NCBI GenBank assembly: GCA_963702555.1
Contig: CAVPCW010000012.1
Span: 404,224-468,223 of the forward strand
DNA length: 64,000 nt
Reading direction: 5' to 3'
Source: CAMFLJ01 sp963702555
Lineage (GTDB): Bacteria; Actinomycetota; Acidimicrobiia; Acidimicrobiales; Acidimicrobilacustridaceae
Made by a program: the position numbers and the translations under genes. This document shows, in pieces, positions 28,972 through 38,338 of the stretch; position 1 is the stretch's first letter; each line of letters begins with the position of its first letter. The notes beneath the pieces are model-generated. The model was not told the DNA's origin, did not search any database, and was given only the letters and a program-made list of their open reading frames with translations.

Positions 28972-30359
28972 CGCTGGGCCTCCCCGTCGAGGACGGTGGG
29001 TTCGCCGCAGAGCAGCGTGTGACGGACCTTGCCCCGCACCGTGCGACCGGCGTAGGGGGTGTTGCGGGAGCGGCTGGCCAGCTTCGCCGGGTCGACCGTC
29101 CACTCCTCGGTGGGGTCGAACACCACCAGGTGGGCGGGCTCGCCCTCGGCGACGGGTCGGCCGTGGACGTCGCCGATGCCGGCGATCTCGGCCGGGCGCC
29201 ACGACATGGCAGCCAGGACCTCGGCGAGCGTGAGGACACCCGGCTCGACCAGCTCGGTGACCGCCAGGGCGAGGGCGGTCTGCAGGCCGAGCATCCCGCA
29301 GGGAGCGTGGTCGAACGGCGCCTCCTTCACCTCGGGGGTGTGGGGCGCGTGGTCGGTGGCGATGGCGTCGATGGTGCCGTCGGCGAGGCCGGCCTTCACC
29401 GCGGCCACGTCGGCATCGCCGCGCAGGGGCGGGTTCACCTTGAACACCGGGTCGTAGGAGGCGACCTCGGCGTGGGTGAGGGTGAAGTGGTGCGGGGTGG
29501 CCTCGGCCGTGACGGGCAGGCCCTTGGCCTTGGCCTGGCGGACCAGATCGACCGACCCGGCGGTGGAGAGGTGCTGGAAGTGGACCTTGGCGCCGGTGAG
29601 GCGGGCGAGGGCGATGTCGCGGAAGACCATCAGCTCCTCGGCCTCGGGCGGGATGCCGGGGATGCCCAGGCGGCTCGACCACTCGCCCTCGTGCATGTGG
29701 CCGCCCTCGGAGAGGGCCTCGACCTCGCAGTGCTGGGCCAGGGTGATGGGCCCGGGGAGCCCGCTGGCGTACTCGAGCGCCCGGCGCATGAGCCGGTCGT
29801 CCTGCACGCCGCTGCCGTCGTCGGTGAAGACCCGCACCCCGAGCGCCGCCATCTCGCCCATCGGCGAGAGGGCCTTGCCCTCGCGGCCCATCGTGATGGA
29901 GCCGCTGACCCGCACGTCGCACAGCCCGGCGGTCTCGCCGGCGTCGAGGATCTGGCGGACCACGGCGGCGGAGTCGATGGCGGGCTCGGTGTTGGGCATG
30001 GCCAGCACGGCGGTGTACCCGCCGAGGGCGGCGGCCCGGCTGCCGGTCTCGACCGTCTCGGCCTCTTCGCGGCCCGGCTCGCGCAGGTGGGTGTGGATGT
30101 CGACCAGCCCCGGGGCGACGACGCACCCGGTGGCGTCGAGCACCGTGGCGCCCTCGAGGCCGAGGGCGGCCAGGTCGAGGTCGGGCCCCACTGCGGCGAT
30201 CGTTCCGTCGGAGGAGACGGCCACGTCGGCCTCCCGCTCCCCCGTCCGGTCGATCACCCGGCCGCCTCGGATCACCAGTGCCTGTGCCACGTCTGCCTTT
30301 CCTTCATCGGTGCTGCCTTCGTCGTCACTGCGTTCGTTCATGTCGGTGCGGTCAGCCAT
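28968..30359 (-). CDS. pyrC: Dihydroorotase (class I)
   Basis: Cyclises carbamoyl aspartate. A 463-residue amidohydrolase with an N-terminal extension of about 25 residues rich in charged residues. Metal-site motifs: DIHTHLREPGREEAET, the DDGSGVQDDRLM loop, QHCEVEAL, QHLSTAGSV and ATDHAPHTPEVKE with the catalytic Asp. The start is ATG 30359, eight bases inside pyrB; a later start is possible because the extension is not conserved-looking. Confidence 0.95.
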   Translation of the reverse strand: MADRTDMNERSDDEGSTDEGKADVAQALVIRGGRVIDRTGEREADVAVSSDGTIAAVGPDLDLAALGLEGATVLDATGCVVAPGLVDIHTHLREPGREEAETVETGSRAAALGGYTAVLAMPNTEPAIDSAAVVRQILDAGETAGLCDVRVSGSITMGREGKALSPMGEMAALGVRVFTDDGSGVQDDRLMRRALEYASGLPGPITLAQHCEVEALSEGGHMHEGEWSSRLGIPGIPPEAEELMVFRDIALARLTGAKVHFQHLSTAGSVDLVRQAKAKGLPVTAEATPHHFTLTHAEVASYDPVFKVNPPLRGDADVAAVKAGLADGTIDAIATDHAPHTPEVKEAPFDHAPCGMLGLQTALALAVTELVEPGVLTLAEVLAAMSWRPAEIAGIGDVHGRPVAEGEPAHLVVFDPTEEWTVDPAKLASRSRNTPYAGRTVRGKVRHTLLCGEPTVLDGEAQR

Positions 30360-31356
30360 TGCCGTCGCCGCTCTCTCCGTCGCGCGCTGCGCCCCACTCG
30401 GTGCCGCTGCCGAGCAGCAGGAAGAGCACCGCCATGCGCACGGCCACGCCGTTGCGCACCTGGTCGACGATCACCGAGCCCGGCCGGTCGGCCACCTCGG
30501 CGGCGATCTCGACGCCCCGGTTCATGGGGCCGGGGTGCATGATCAGCGCGTCATCGGGCAGCAGGTCGGCCCGGCGGCTGGTGAGCCCGAACAGCGAGGT
30601 GTACTCCCGCAGCGAGGGGATGAGCGCCTCGGTCATGCGCTCGCGCTGCATGCGCAGCAGGTAGCAGACGTCGGTGGTGGCGAGCACCGAGTCGATGTCG
30701 TGGCTCACCTTCACCGGCCAGCCGTCGAGGCTCGGCGGCAGCAGGGTGGGCGGGGCGACCAGGGTGACCTCGGCGCCGAGGGCCGTGAAGGCGGCGACGT
30801 CGGAGCGGGCGACCCGGGAGTGCTTGACGTCGCCGACGATGGCGATGCGCTTGCCGGCCACGCCTCCGGCGTGCTGGCGGATCGTGTAGCAGTCGAGCAG
30901 CGCCTGGGTGGGGTGCTCGTGCCAGCCGTCGCCGGCGTTGATGACCGCGGCGTCGGCCCACTGGGCGACCTGGCGGGGCACGCCGGAGGAGGCGTGGCGC
31001 ACGACGATGGCGTCGACGCCCATGGCCTCGATGGTCTCGACGGTGTCGCGGAGCGACTCGCCCTTCTTCACCGACGACGTGCCGACGCTGAAGTTCATGG
31101 TGTCGGCCGAGAGCCGCTTGGCCGCGGTCTCGAAGCTGAGCCGGGTGCGGGTCGAGTCCTCGAAGAAGAGCGACACGACCGTGCGGCCCCGCAGGGTGGG
31201 GACCTTCGGGATCTGGCGCTCGCTGACCTCGACGAAGGAGTCGGTGAGGGTCATCACCTCGTCGATGCCGGCCGCGACGTCGGGGCCGAGGTCGGTGATG
31301 GAGAGCAGGTTGCGGGAGTCGCCGTGCCGGCGGGAACCGGCGCCGGGCCGGCTCAC
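30352..31356 (-). CDS. pyrB: Aspartate carbamoyltransferase catalytic subunit
   Basis: The committed step of pyrimidine synthesis. About 334 residues. The carbamoyl-phosphate signature FFEDSTRTRLSFE, HPTQALLDCYTI and the C-terminal aspartate-binding LIMHPGPMNRGVEI are all present. The start is GTG 31356, which overlaps the corrected pyrR stop (GTGA). In the raw sequence pyrR and pyrB read as one frame only because of an extra base near the end of pyrR. No pyrI regulatory subunit is present. Confidence 0.95.
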   Translation of the reverse strand: MSRPGAGSRRHGDSRNLLSITDLGPDVAAGIDEVMTLTDSFVEVSERQIPKVPTLRGRTVVSLFFEDSTRTRLSFETAAKRLSADTMNFSVGTSSVKKGESLRDTVETIEAMGVDAIVVRHASSGVPRQVAQWADAAVINAGDGWHEHPTQALLDCYTIRQHAGGVAGKRIAIVGDVKHSRVARSDVAAFTALGAEVTLVAPPTLLPPSLDGWPVKVSHDIDSVLATTDVCYLLRMQRERMTEALIPSLREYTSLFGLTSRRADLLPDDALIMHPGPMNRGVEIAAEVADRPGSVIVDQVRNGVAVRMAVLFLLLGSGTEWGAARDGESGDGNG

Positions 31357-31920
31357 TTGACCATCTCCCCGAGGTCGACGCCCGTCGGGGGTCACGTCGA
31401 CCACCTCGTCTCGCCGGGTGGGCAGGTTCTTGCCCACGAAGTCGGGACGGATGGGCAGCTCCCGGTGGCCGCGGTCGACCATCACGGCGAGCTGCACCGC
31501 CCGGGCCCGGCCGTAGTCGGCCAGCGCGTCGAGGGCGGCGCGGATGGTGCGGCCGGTGAAGAGCACGTCGTCGACGAGCACCACGGTGTGGCCGTCGAGG
31601 TCGCCCGGGATGTCGGTGACGGCCTCGGGCAGCACCGGCCGCAGGCCGATGTCGTCGCGGTAGAAGGCCACGTCGAGGCAGCCGACGGGCACCTCGACGG
31701 CCTCGATCTGCTCGAGCGCCTCGGCCAGGCGGCCGGCGAGCGCGATGCCACCGGTCTGGAGGCCGATGAGGACCACGTTCTCGAGGCCGTGGTTGCGCTC
31801 GATGATCTCGTGGGCCATGCGCCAGGTGGCCCGCTGCATGTCCTCGGCGGACATGACCCGGGTCCGGGCAACAAAAACGCCCCCGTACGGGGGCGTCAGA
31901 CGGCGTTCGCGTTCAGCCAC
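31353..31920 (-). CDS. pyrR: Pyrimidine operon regulator PyrR / UPRTase (frameshifted end)
   Basis: An RNA-binding attenuation protein with uracil phosphoribosyltransferase fold. About 188 residues. It has VMSAEDMQRATW, the flexible-loop region, and the PRPP motif VVLVDDVLFTGRTIRAAL. The extra G in a GGG run near 31386 shifts the frame; removing it gives DGVDLGEMVK and a stop at 31353. GTG 31920 has GGAAGG eight bases upstream, while ATG 31853 has no ribosome site, so the long start is preferred. The intrinsic terminator at 31896-31877 then lies inside codons 9-15. Confidence 0.9.
31870..31896 (-). terminator. Intrinsic terminator inside the 5' end of pyrR
   Basis: On the minus strand ACGCCCCC-GTAC-GGGGGCGT (31896-31877) is followed by TTTTGTTG. 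It is the only hairpin with a T-tract that I found in the window. It lies 24 nt after the GTG start of pyrR and in frame with it, as expected for an attenuator of the pyr operon. Confidence 0.85.
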
Positions 31921-31941
31921 GCGGATGTCCTTCCTGTCCGT

Positions 31942-31961
31942 GTGGGTCTCACAGAACCCAC
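31942..31961 (-). promoter_or_regulatory. PyrR-binding hairpin in pyr leader
   Basis: GTGGGT (31961-31956) pairs with ACCCAC (31947-31942) around the loop TCTGTGAG. The segment GGTTCTGTGAGACC is close to the known PyrR-binding loop consensus (ARUCCNGNGAGGYU), with the invariant G-N-GAG kept. It sits just upstream of the GGAAGG ribosome site (31934-31929). Confidence 0.7.
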
Positions 31962-31978
31962 TTCACGGTCAGGAGGTG

Positions 31979-31984
31979 ACCCTA
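31979..31984 (-). promoter_or_regulatory. Putative -10 box, pyr operon
   Basis: TAGGGT on the minus strand, about 18 nt before the PyrR hairpin. This would place the 5' end near 31972 and give a leader of only about 50 nt before the pyrR GTG. Confidence 0.5.
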
Positions 31985-32044
31985 GCAGCCGGTCGCCCTC
32001 CCCCGCCCCGGACTTCGGTCACTCCGTCGGCCCGAAACCGTGGC

Positions 32045-32494
32045 TCAGGCCTCGGGGCGGACCTCGGCGGCGACGGCGGAGAGCACGCCGTTGACGAAGC
32101 GACCGCTGTCGTCGGTGGAGTAGCGCTTGGCCAGCTCGACGGCCTCGGAGATCACCGCGCCAGTGGGCACGTCGGGCCGGTGCACGAGCTCGAAGGTCGC
32201 CAGCCGGAGCAGGGCCCGGTCGAGCGACGGCATGCGGTCGATGTCCCAGTTGCGGGCGTGGGCCGAGATGAGCCCGTCGAGCTCCTCGTAGGTCTCACCG
32301 ACGCCGTGCACGAGCTCGACGGCGAACTCGTCGGGCTCGAGGGGCAGCGAGGCGAGGACCGCATCGGGCCCCTCACCCTTCATCTCCGACTCGTAGAGCA
32401 GGTGGAAGGCGCGCTCGCGCGCCTCGCGGCGGCTGCCGGGGAACGGACCGAGGTCGTCGTCGCCGGAGTCGCCGGTGCCGTCGGAGGGGCTCAC
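32045..32494 (-). CDS. nusB: Transcription antitermination factor NusB
   Basis: The rRNA antitermination factor, a 149-residue all-helical protein. After about 20 disordered residues come SRREARERAFHLLYESEM (the arginine-rich RNA-binding helix), DRALLRLATFEL, VISEAVELAKRYSTDDSGRFVNGVLSAV. It overlaps the efp stop by four bases and is the last gene of the aroC-to-nusB transcript. Confidence 0.95.
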   Translation of the reverse strand: MSPSDGTGDSGDDDLGPFPGSRREARERAFHLLYESEMKGEGPDAVLASLPLEPDEFAVELVHGVGETYEELDGLISAHARNWDIDRMPSLDRALLRLATFELVHRPDVPTGAVISEAVELAKRYSTDDSGRFVNGVLSAVAAEVRPEA

Positions 32495-33054
32495 GCCCGG
32501 GTCAGGTACTCGCCGGTGCGGGTGTCGACCTTGACGCGGTCGCCGGGGCCCACGAAGAGGGGCACCTGCACGACGAGGCCGGTCTCGAGGGTGGCCGGCT
32601 TGCGGGCGCCCGACACGCGGTCGCCCTGGATGCCCGGCTCGGTCTCGGCGATGTTGAGCTCGACCGCGGCCGGGAGCTCCACGCCGACGATCTCGTCGCC
32701 GAACATCTTGAGGATGGCGTCGGCCGACTCGACCAGGTAGTTCGAGGCCGCCCCGAGCGATGACGGGCCCACGTTGAGCTGGTCGTAGGTGGTGTTGTCC
32801 ATGAAGACGTAGTCCTCACCGGCCCGGTAGAGGAACTGCATCTCCCGCTTGTCGATCATGGCCCGCTCGACCTTCTCACCACCACGGAAGGTGCGGTCGA
32901 CCACGGCGCCGGAGCGGACGTTCTTGAGCGTGGTGCGCACGAAGGCGCCGCCCTTGCCCGGCTTGACGTGCTGGAACTCGACGACCTCGAACAGGCCGTC
33001 GTCGAGATCGAGGGCCATGCCGTTCTTCAGGTCGTTCACGGTGATCGTGGGCAT
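32491..33054 (-). CDS. efp: Translation elongation factor P
   Basis: EF-P relieves ribosome stalling at polyproline. 187 residues in three beta-barrel domains. The tip loop reads KPGKGGAFVR, with the Lys at the position modified in many species. The C-terminal domain has GDRVSGARKPATLETGLVVQVPLFV and ends GEYLTRA. GAGGAAAG precedes ATG 33054. No EF-P modification gene is seen nearby. Confidence 0.97.
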   Translation of the reverse strand: MPTITVNDLKNGMALDLDDGLFEVVEFQHVKPGKGGAFVRTTLKNVRSGAVVDRTFRGGEKVERAMIDKREMQFLYRAGEDYVFMDNTTYDQLNVGPSSLGAASNYLVESADAILKMFGDEIVGVELPAAVELNIAETEPGIQGDRVSGARKPATLETGLVVQVPLFVGPGDRVKVDTRTGEYLTRA

Positions 33055-33105
33055 TCGGGTGCTTTCCTCGTGCGGTGCCGGGCCGGGGCCGCGGCATGGG
33101 GCCGG

Positions 33106-34228
33106 CTAGGGGGCCGGGTCCTTGGTGCTGTGGGTGAGGGGGCGGCACCCCTCCGGTGTGACGACGACGGTGTCCTCCACGCGAACGCCGCCGTGGGCGG
33201 GGAGGTAGACCCCCGGTTCGACGGTGACCACGTCGCCGACGACGAGCGTAGCATCGCTCGTCGTTCCCACCCTGGGGGCCTCGTGGATGTCGAGGCCCAC
33301 GCCGTGGCCGGTGCCGTGGGTGAAGGCGTCGGCCCAACCGGCCTCCGCGATCACCGCGCGGCAGGCGGCGTCGACGTCGGCGGCGTCGACCCCGGGAGCC
33401 ACCGCGGCGACACCGGCGGCCTGGGCGGCGGTGACGACCTCGAGCATCCGGCGGGAGGTCTCGTCGACCTCGCCGACGGCGACGGTGCGGGTCATGTCGG
33501 AGCAGTAGCCGTCGACGACGGCACCGAAGTCGAGCACGACGAGGTCGCCCTCGGTGATGCGCCGGCCCGACGGCCGGGCGTGGGGCCGGGCGCCGTTGGG
33601 CCCCGAGGCCACGATGGTCTCGAAGCTCGGGCGGGTGGCCCCGAGGCGGCGCATGGTGGCGTCGAGCTCGAGGGCGAACTCGGCCTCGGTGGGGCCGGTG
33701 AGCAGCCACGGCCGGAGCTCGGCGAGAGCGGCGTCGGCCACCGCGGCGGCGGCCTCCATGCGGGCGAGCTCGCCGGCGTCCTTCGTGCGGCGCAGCTGCT
33801 CGACCAGGCCACTGGTGGCGACGAGGGCGGTGTCGGGGAACCACTCGCGCTCGTAGCGGCGCTGGGCCGCCCAGCTCACGTGGTCGGCCTCGAGGCCGAT
33901 GCGGGTGGCGCCGGCCAGCGCCTCGGCGACGATGCGCCGCTGCTCGGTGCCGGTGATCTCGAGGCGGGCCTCCACGCCCGGCGGCGGCGAGCTGATCGGC
34001 GGCCTGCTCGGTGTAGCGGCCGTCGGTGACGACCAGCAGCTCGTCGGGGGTGACGACCACGATGCCGGCCGAGCCGGTGAAGCCGGTGAGGTACCGGACG
34101 TTGGTGAGCGCGGTGACGAGCAGGGCGTCGACGGCCTCGGCGACGAGCAGCGCCCGGAGGCGGTCGAGCCGGCCGGCGACGTCCATCGCCGGCAGGGCGC
34201 CGAGTCGCTCGGCCAGCGCGGTGGTCAC
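33106..34228 (-). CDS. Xaa-Pro aminopeptidase, M24 family (frameshifted)
   Basis: A cytosolic metallopeptidase. The N-terminal creatinase-like domain (LDRLRALLVAEAVDALLV, LTGFTGSAGIVVV) and the M24 catalytic domain are present. Metal ligands appear in VLDFGAVVDGYCSDMTRTV, HGTGHGVGLDIHEAP and VTVEPGVYLP. An extra G near 33979 (GGG for GG) splits the two domains into different frames; removal restores about 373 residues. The GTG start overlaps aroQ (GTGA). The pepQ/efp pairing is common in bacteria. Confidence 0.92.
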
Positions 34229-34703
34229 GAGCCGTCGGCCCCCAGCAGCCGGGCGACGGCCTCGACCGCGAGGCGGTAGCCGTCGCCGCCGAACCCGGCG
34301 ATGGTGCCGGTGGCGACCGGCGCCACGACCGAGGTGTGGCGCCACTCCTCCCGGGCCTGCGGGTTGGAGAGGTGCAGCTCGACGACCGGCCCCTCGAAGG
34401 CGGCCAGGGCGTCGTGCAGGGCCCACGAGTAGTGGGTGAACGCGCCCGGGTTCACGATGATGGCCGCGCACCGGCGGCGGGCACCGTGCACGGCGTCGAC
34501 GAGGTCGCCCTCGTGGTTGGACTGCAGGTCCTCGATGACGAGGCCGTACGGGCCGGCGGCGCCCCGGGCCACGGCCACGTGGTCTCGAGGGTCTCGGTGC
34601 CGTAGACGGCGGGCTCGCGGTCGCCCAGCAGGTTGAGGTTGGGCCCCGAGAGCAGCAGCACGATCGGCTGCCCGCCTCCCGCGCCCGCAGCGGTGTCGGT
34701 CAC
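34225..34703 (-). CDS. aroQ: 3-dehydroquinate dehydratase, type II (frameshifted)
   Basis: The third step of the shikimate pathway. It has SGPNLNLLGDREPAVYG with catalytic Tyr, DLQSNHEGDLVD, INPGAFTHYSWALHDAL and the catalytic His region ELHLSNPQAREEWRH. One G appears lost near 34583 (GAGACC for GAGGACC), shifting the frame after ETLE. Corrected length is about 159 residues, slightly longer than usual at the C-terminus. It overlaps aroB and the peptidase gene by GTGA junctions. Confidence 0.94.
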
Positions 34704-35719
34704 GGTCGGTCTCCCTCTCGGCGGACGGCGTCGATCGACGCGTCGATGTCGGCTCGCGGCACCCCGGTGACCTGCTCGACCCCGTCGGGGCCGTCGAGCA
34801 CGAAGGTGATGCCGTCGAGCGCCTTCTTGTCGCGGCCCATCAGCTCGACCAGCTCGTCGTTGGTGAGCCCCTCGGGCAGCGTGGACGGCAGGTCGTAGGC
34901 AGCCACCACGCGGCGGTGCTCGGCCACGGCGTCGGCGTCGATGCGGCCGAGGCGATGGGCGAGCTCGCCGGCGAACACCAGGCCGACGGCCACGGCCTCG
35001 CCGTGGCGCAGGTCGTGGTGGCCGGCGATCTCGATGGCGTGGGCGAGGGTGTGGCCGTAGTTGAGCGTGGCCCGGCGGCCGCCCTCGCGCTCGTCGCCGG
35101 CGACGACCTCGGCCTTGATGGCGACGCAGGCGGCGACGCGCTCGTCGAGGGGCAGCGAGTCGAGGTCGCCACCCCCGAGGAAGTGGTACTTGGCCAGCTC
35201 GCCGAGGCCGCTGCGGTACTCGCGGGGCGGCAGGGTGGCCAGCACCTCGGTGTCGCAGAGCACGGCGGACGGCTGCCAGAAGGCGCCGACCAGGTTCTTG
35301 CCCTCGGGCAGGTTGACGCCGGTCTTGCCGCCGATGGCGGCGTCGATCTGGCCGAGCAGGGTGGTGGAGACGTGCACGACGGGCACGCCCCGGTGGTAGA
35401 CGGCGGCGGCGAACCCGGCGGTGTCGGTGACGATGCCGCCGCCGACGGCCACCACGGCGTCGGCCCGGTTGAGGCCCCACTGGGCGAACTGACGGCAGAG
35501 GTCCTCGACCGTGGCGAGGCTCTTGGCCTCCTCGCCGTCGGGCATCGGGAAGACGCGGTGCTCGCGCCCGGGGTCGACCTCGATGCCGATGCCGGGCTGG
35601 GTGACCACCGCGACGCGCCGGGCCGACGCCGGGATGACCCGGGCCAGCTCATGGCGCACGCCGTCGCCGACGAGCACGTCGTAGGGGCGGTCGGGCAGCG
35701 GGACGGGGACGATGATCAC
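34700..35719 (-). CDS. aroB: 3-dehydroquinate synthase
   Basis: The second shikimate-pathway enzyme, NAD- and metal-dependent. 339 residues, unbroken. It has AVGGGIVTDTAGFAAAVYHRG, the TTLLGQIDAAIGGKTGVN loop, SGLGELAKYHFL and the metal-binding LNYGHTLAHAIE and HGEAVAVGL. The GTG start overlaps aroK (GTGA). It acts with the adjacent aroC, aroK and aroQ. Confidence 0.96.
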   Translation of the reverse strand: MIIVPVPLPDRPYDVLVGDGVRHELARVIPASARRVAVVTQPGIGIEVDPGREHRVFPMPDGEEAKSLATVEDLCRQFAQWGLNRADAVVAVGGGIVTDTAGFAAAVYHRGVPVVHVSTTLLGQIDAAIGGKTGVNLPEGKNLVGAFWQPSAVLCDTEVLATLPPREYRSGLGELAKYHFLGGGDLDSLPLDERVAACVAIKAEVVAGDEREGGRRATLNYGHTLAHAIEIAGHHDLRHGEAVAVGLVFAGELAHRLGRIDADAVAEHRRVVAAYDLPSTLPEGLTNDELVELMGRDKKALDGITFVLDGPDGVEQVTGVPRADIDASIDAVRREGDRP

Positions 35720-36259
35720 GCGGCGGCCTCCCGCTGCTCGACGGCGGCGATGACCTGGGCCACGACGTCGGGGACGGGACGGGAGGAGTCGACGATGACG
35801 TCGGCGACCTCGGCGTAGAGCTCCGAGCGGGCCTGCTCCATGCGGGAGAGGGTGCCCTCGGGGTCGGCCTCGACGGCCGGGCGGTGCTCGCCCGCCGCCA
35901 CGCGGTCGACCAGGACCGAGACGGGCGCCTGGAGCCACGCCACGGTGGCGGCCCGCCGCAGCAGCGCCCGGTTGGCGGGGTCGAGGACCACCCCTCCGGC
36001 CGCGGCGATGACGGTGGGCGACGTGGCGGCCAGGGAGTCGGCGAGGACCTCGGACTCGACAGCCCGGAAGGCGGGCTCGCCGTCGGCCTCGAAGATCTCG
36101 CGCGACCGTGCGGCCGGTGCGGGCCTCGATCAGCGCGTCGCTGTCGGCGAAGGGCCGGCCGAGCGCGTCGGCGAGGCGCAACCCGACGGTGGTCTTGCCC
36201 ACGCCCATCATCCCGACGAGCACGACGTGCCCCGGGTGGTGGGGCGCGGGCCGGCTCAC
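35716..36259 (-). CDS. aroK: Shikimate kinase (frameshifted)
   Basis: Phosphorylates shikimate. Walker A LVGMMGVGKTTVGLRLA, shikimate-binding PFADSDALIE and, after a shift near 36105, VIAAAGGVVLDPANRALL and the lid region. One extra base in GCGCG interrupts the frame after RTVA; correcting it gives TVAEIFEADGE. Corrected length is about 180 residues. It overlaps aroC and aroB by GTGA junctions. Confidence 0.93.
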
Positions 36260-37553
36260 GAGCCGACCTCGTCGGGGCCCTCGCGCTCGGCGGTGGGGTT
36301 CGGGTCGTCGAAGGCGAGCGACTCGTCCCAGTTGATCGGGCGGTCCTCGGGGTCGATCTCGGGGACCACGCCGGTGGCGACGGACTGGTCGTGCACCTGG
36401 CGGGCGAAGCCGTCGGCGTTGCGCACGAGCTCGCGCATGGAGTCGCCGCCGAACTTCCGCAGCACCTCGTTGGCCAGCACCAGGGCGGTCATGGCCTCGG
36501 CGACCACGCCCATGGCGGGCACCGCGGTGACGTCGGTGCGCTCCTTGAAGGAGGGCTTGGCCTCCTTGGTGGCGGTGTCGACCGTGGGCAGCACGGGCCG
36601 GTTGAGCGTGGCGAGCGGCTTCATCGCCACGTGGGCGACGAGCACCTCACCGGTGGACATCCCGCCCTCGAGCCCGCCGGCGAACGCGCTGGTGCGGCGG
36701 TACTCGCCGGCCTCGGCGTCCCAGACGATGGGGTCGTGGGCCGCGCTCCCCGCCGGCCGGCGACGTCGAACCCGTCGCCGAGCTCGACGCCCTTCACGGC
36801 CTGGATGCTCATGAGGGCCTGGGCGAGCAGGCCGTCGAGCTTGCGGTCCCAGTGGACGTGGCTTCCGAGGCCGACGGGCACGCCGTAGGCCAGCACCTCG
36901 ACCACCCCGCCGAGCGAGTCGCCGTCCTTCGCCGCCGCCTTGATCTCGTCGATGATGGCGGCCTCGGCCTCGGGGTCGGCGCAGCGGACCTCGGAGGCGT
37001 CGACCGCCTGGAGGGCGCCGGCCACCGGGCGCCGCGCCGGATCGGTGCGGACCGGGCCGAGCTGGACGACGTGGGAGCCGATCTCGGTGCCGAGGGCGGC
37101 GAGCAGCTGCTTGGCCACGGCACCGGCGGCGACCCGGGCCGCGGTCTCGCGGGCCGAGGCCCGCTCGAGCACGTTGCGGGCGTCGTCGAAGTCGTACTTC
37201 TGCATGCCCGTGAGGTCGGCGTGGCCGGGCCGGGGCGTGGTGAGGGGCTGCTTGGTGGCGCCGGGGTGGGGCGACATCTCCTCGGCCCACTTGCGCGGCG
37301 GGCGGTCCCACTCGCTGTTGGCGATCTCGATGGCGATCGGCGACCCGAGGGTGCGGCCATGGCGCACGCCCGCCACCAGGGTGACCTCGTCGGCCTCGAA
37401 GCGCATGCGGGGGCCCCGGCCGTAGCCGAGGCGGCGCCGGGCCAGCTCGTCGGCGATGTGCTCGACGGTGAGGTCGAGGCCCGCGGGCACGCCCTCGAGG
37501 ATGACGACGAGGGCCTTGCCGTGGGATTCACCGGCGGTCAGGTAGCGCAGCAC
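36256..37553 (-). CDS. aroC: Chorismate synthase (frameshifted)
   Basis: Makes chorismate; FMN-dependent. N-terminal LTAGESHGKALVVILEGVPAG, middle RPGHADLTGMQKYDFDDARN and SARETAARVAAGAVAKQ, C-terminal RRTSAFAGGLEGGMSTGE and RPVLPTVDTATKEA. The two halves are joined across a shift near 36750 in a GC-rich run. Corrected length is about 432 residues, with an acidic C-terminal tail. GTG 37553 lies six bases after a TAGATT box, so aroC heads the aro-efp-nusB transcript as a leaderless gene. Confidence 0.94.
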
Positions 37554-37559
37554 CGGACC

Positions 37560-37565
37560 AATCTA
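37560..37565 (-). promoter_or_regulatory. Putative leaderless -10 box, aroC operon
   Basis: TAGATT on the minus strand, 6-nt spacer to GTG 37553. Confidence 0.55.
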
Positions 37566-37602
37566 CCGGGGCACCAGGTGCCCCCCGAAGACGGTTGCGG
37601 GC

Positions 37603-38289
37603 TCAGCCCGTGACCAGGCCCCGGCTGAGCAGCACCGCCGCCACCGTGCCGAGCGCCAGGAACGGCCCGAACGGGAACGGCCGGTTGCGCTTGCGGCGCA
37701 GCAGCACGACGAACCCGAACACCGAGCCGGAGGCGAAGCCGATGAGCATCGCCCACAGCACCAGCGCCAGCGCGTCGACGTAGGTGGTGCCCAGCCAACC
37801 GACGAACAGGCCCATCACCGCGGCCAGCTTCACGTCACCGAAGCCCATGCCCCGCGGCGAGATCAGGTGGGCGACGAACAAGAAGCCGAAGTAGATCGCG
37901 CCACCGGCGAGGGCGAACCGGATCAGCTCGGGCTCGCCATCGACGATCGAGGTGACGGCGATCCAGGGGATCGACACCACGAGGGCCGGCAGCACGATCA
38001 GGTCGGGCAGCCGGTAGTGCTCGATGTCGATGGCGCTGAGGGCGGCCAGGGTGCCGAACAGCGCGCAGTAGGCCAGCGTGGCCGACCACGACGCCTCCGA
38101 GAAGCGCCAGGCGGCGGCGAGGAACAGCCCGATCATGCCGACGTGCAGCAGGAGGTCGCGGCCACCGAGGTGGACCCGCTTCAGGGGCGAGAAGAGTGGC
38201 TGGCGGTCGGGGATGCGGTCGGCCAGCACCCCGGCGAACCAGCCGGCGGGCAGGGCGAGGACGGCGCAGACGACCAATCGGGCGATCAC
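37603..38289 (-). CDS. Prepilin peptidase, A24 family (short form)
   Basis: A membrane aspartyl peptidase that would process type IV pilin-like signal peptides. 228 residues, about seven hydrophobic segments. The two catalytic Asp motifs are SAIDIEHYRLPD and GMGFGDVKLAAVMG. It lacks the cytosolic cysteine-rich N-methylase domain of full-length PilD. No pilin genes are in the window. The GTG start 38289 is 8 nt after a TACGGT box. Confidence 0.88.
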   Translation of the reverse strand: MIARLVVCAVLALPAGWFAGVLADRIPDRQPLFSPLKRVHLGGRDLLLHVGMIGLFLAAAWRFSEASWSATLAYCALFGTLAALSAIDIEHYRLPDLIVLPALVVSIPWIAVTSIVDGEPELIRFALAGGAIYFGFLFVAHLISPRGMGFGDVKLAAVMGLFVGWLGTTYVDALALVLWAMLIGFASGSVFGFVVLLRRKRNRPFPFGPFLALGTVAAVLLSRGLVTG

Positions 38290-38297
38290 GGGCGCCG

Positions 38298-38303
38298 ACC
38301 GTA
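38298..38303 (-). promoter_or_regulatory. Putative leaderless -10 box, prepilin peptidase
   Basis: TACGGT on the minus strand, 8-nt spacer to GTG 38289. Confidence 0.5.
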
Positions 38304-38338
38304 GTGGCCCCGAGGTGGCAGTCGGTGCGACAGGTGGA

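Noticed and set aside
30352..31920. A genuine PyrR-PyrB fusion enzyme
   Set aside because: One extra base in a GGG run explains it, and normal overlapping ends appear after correction.
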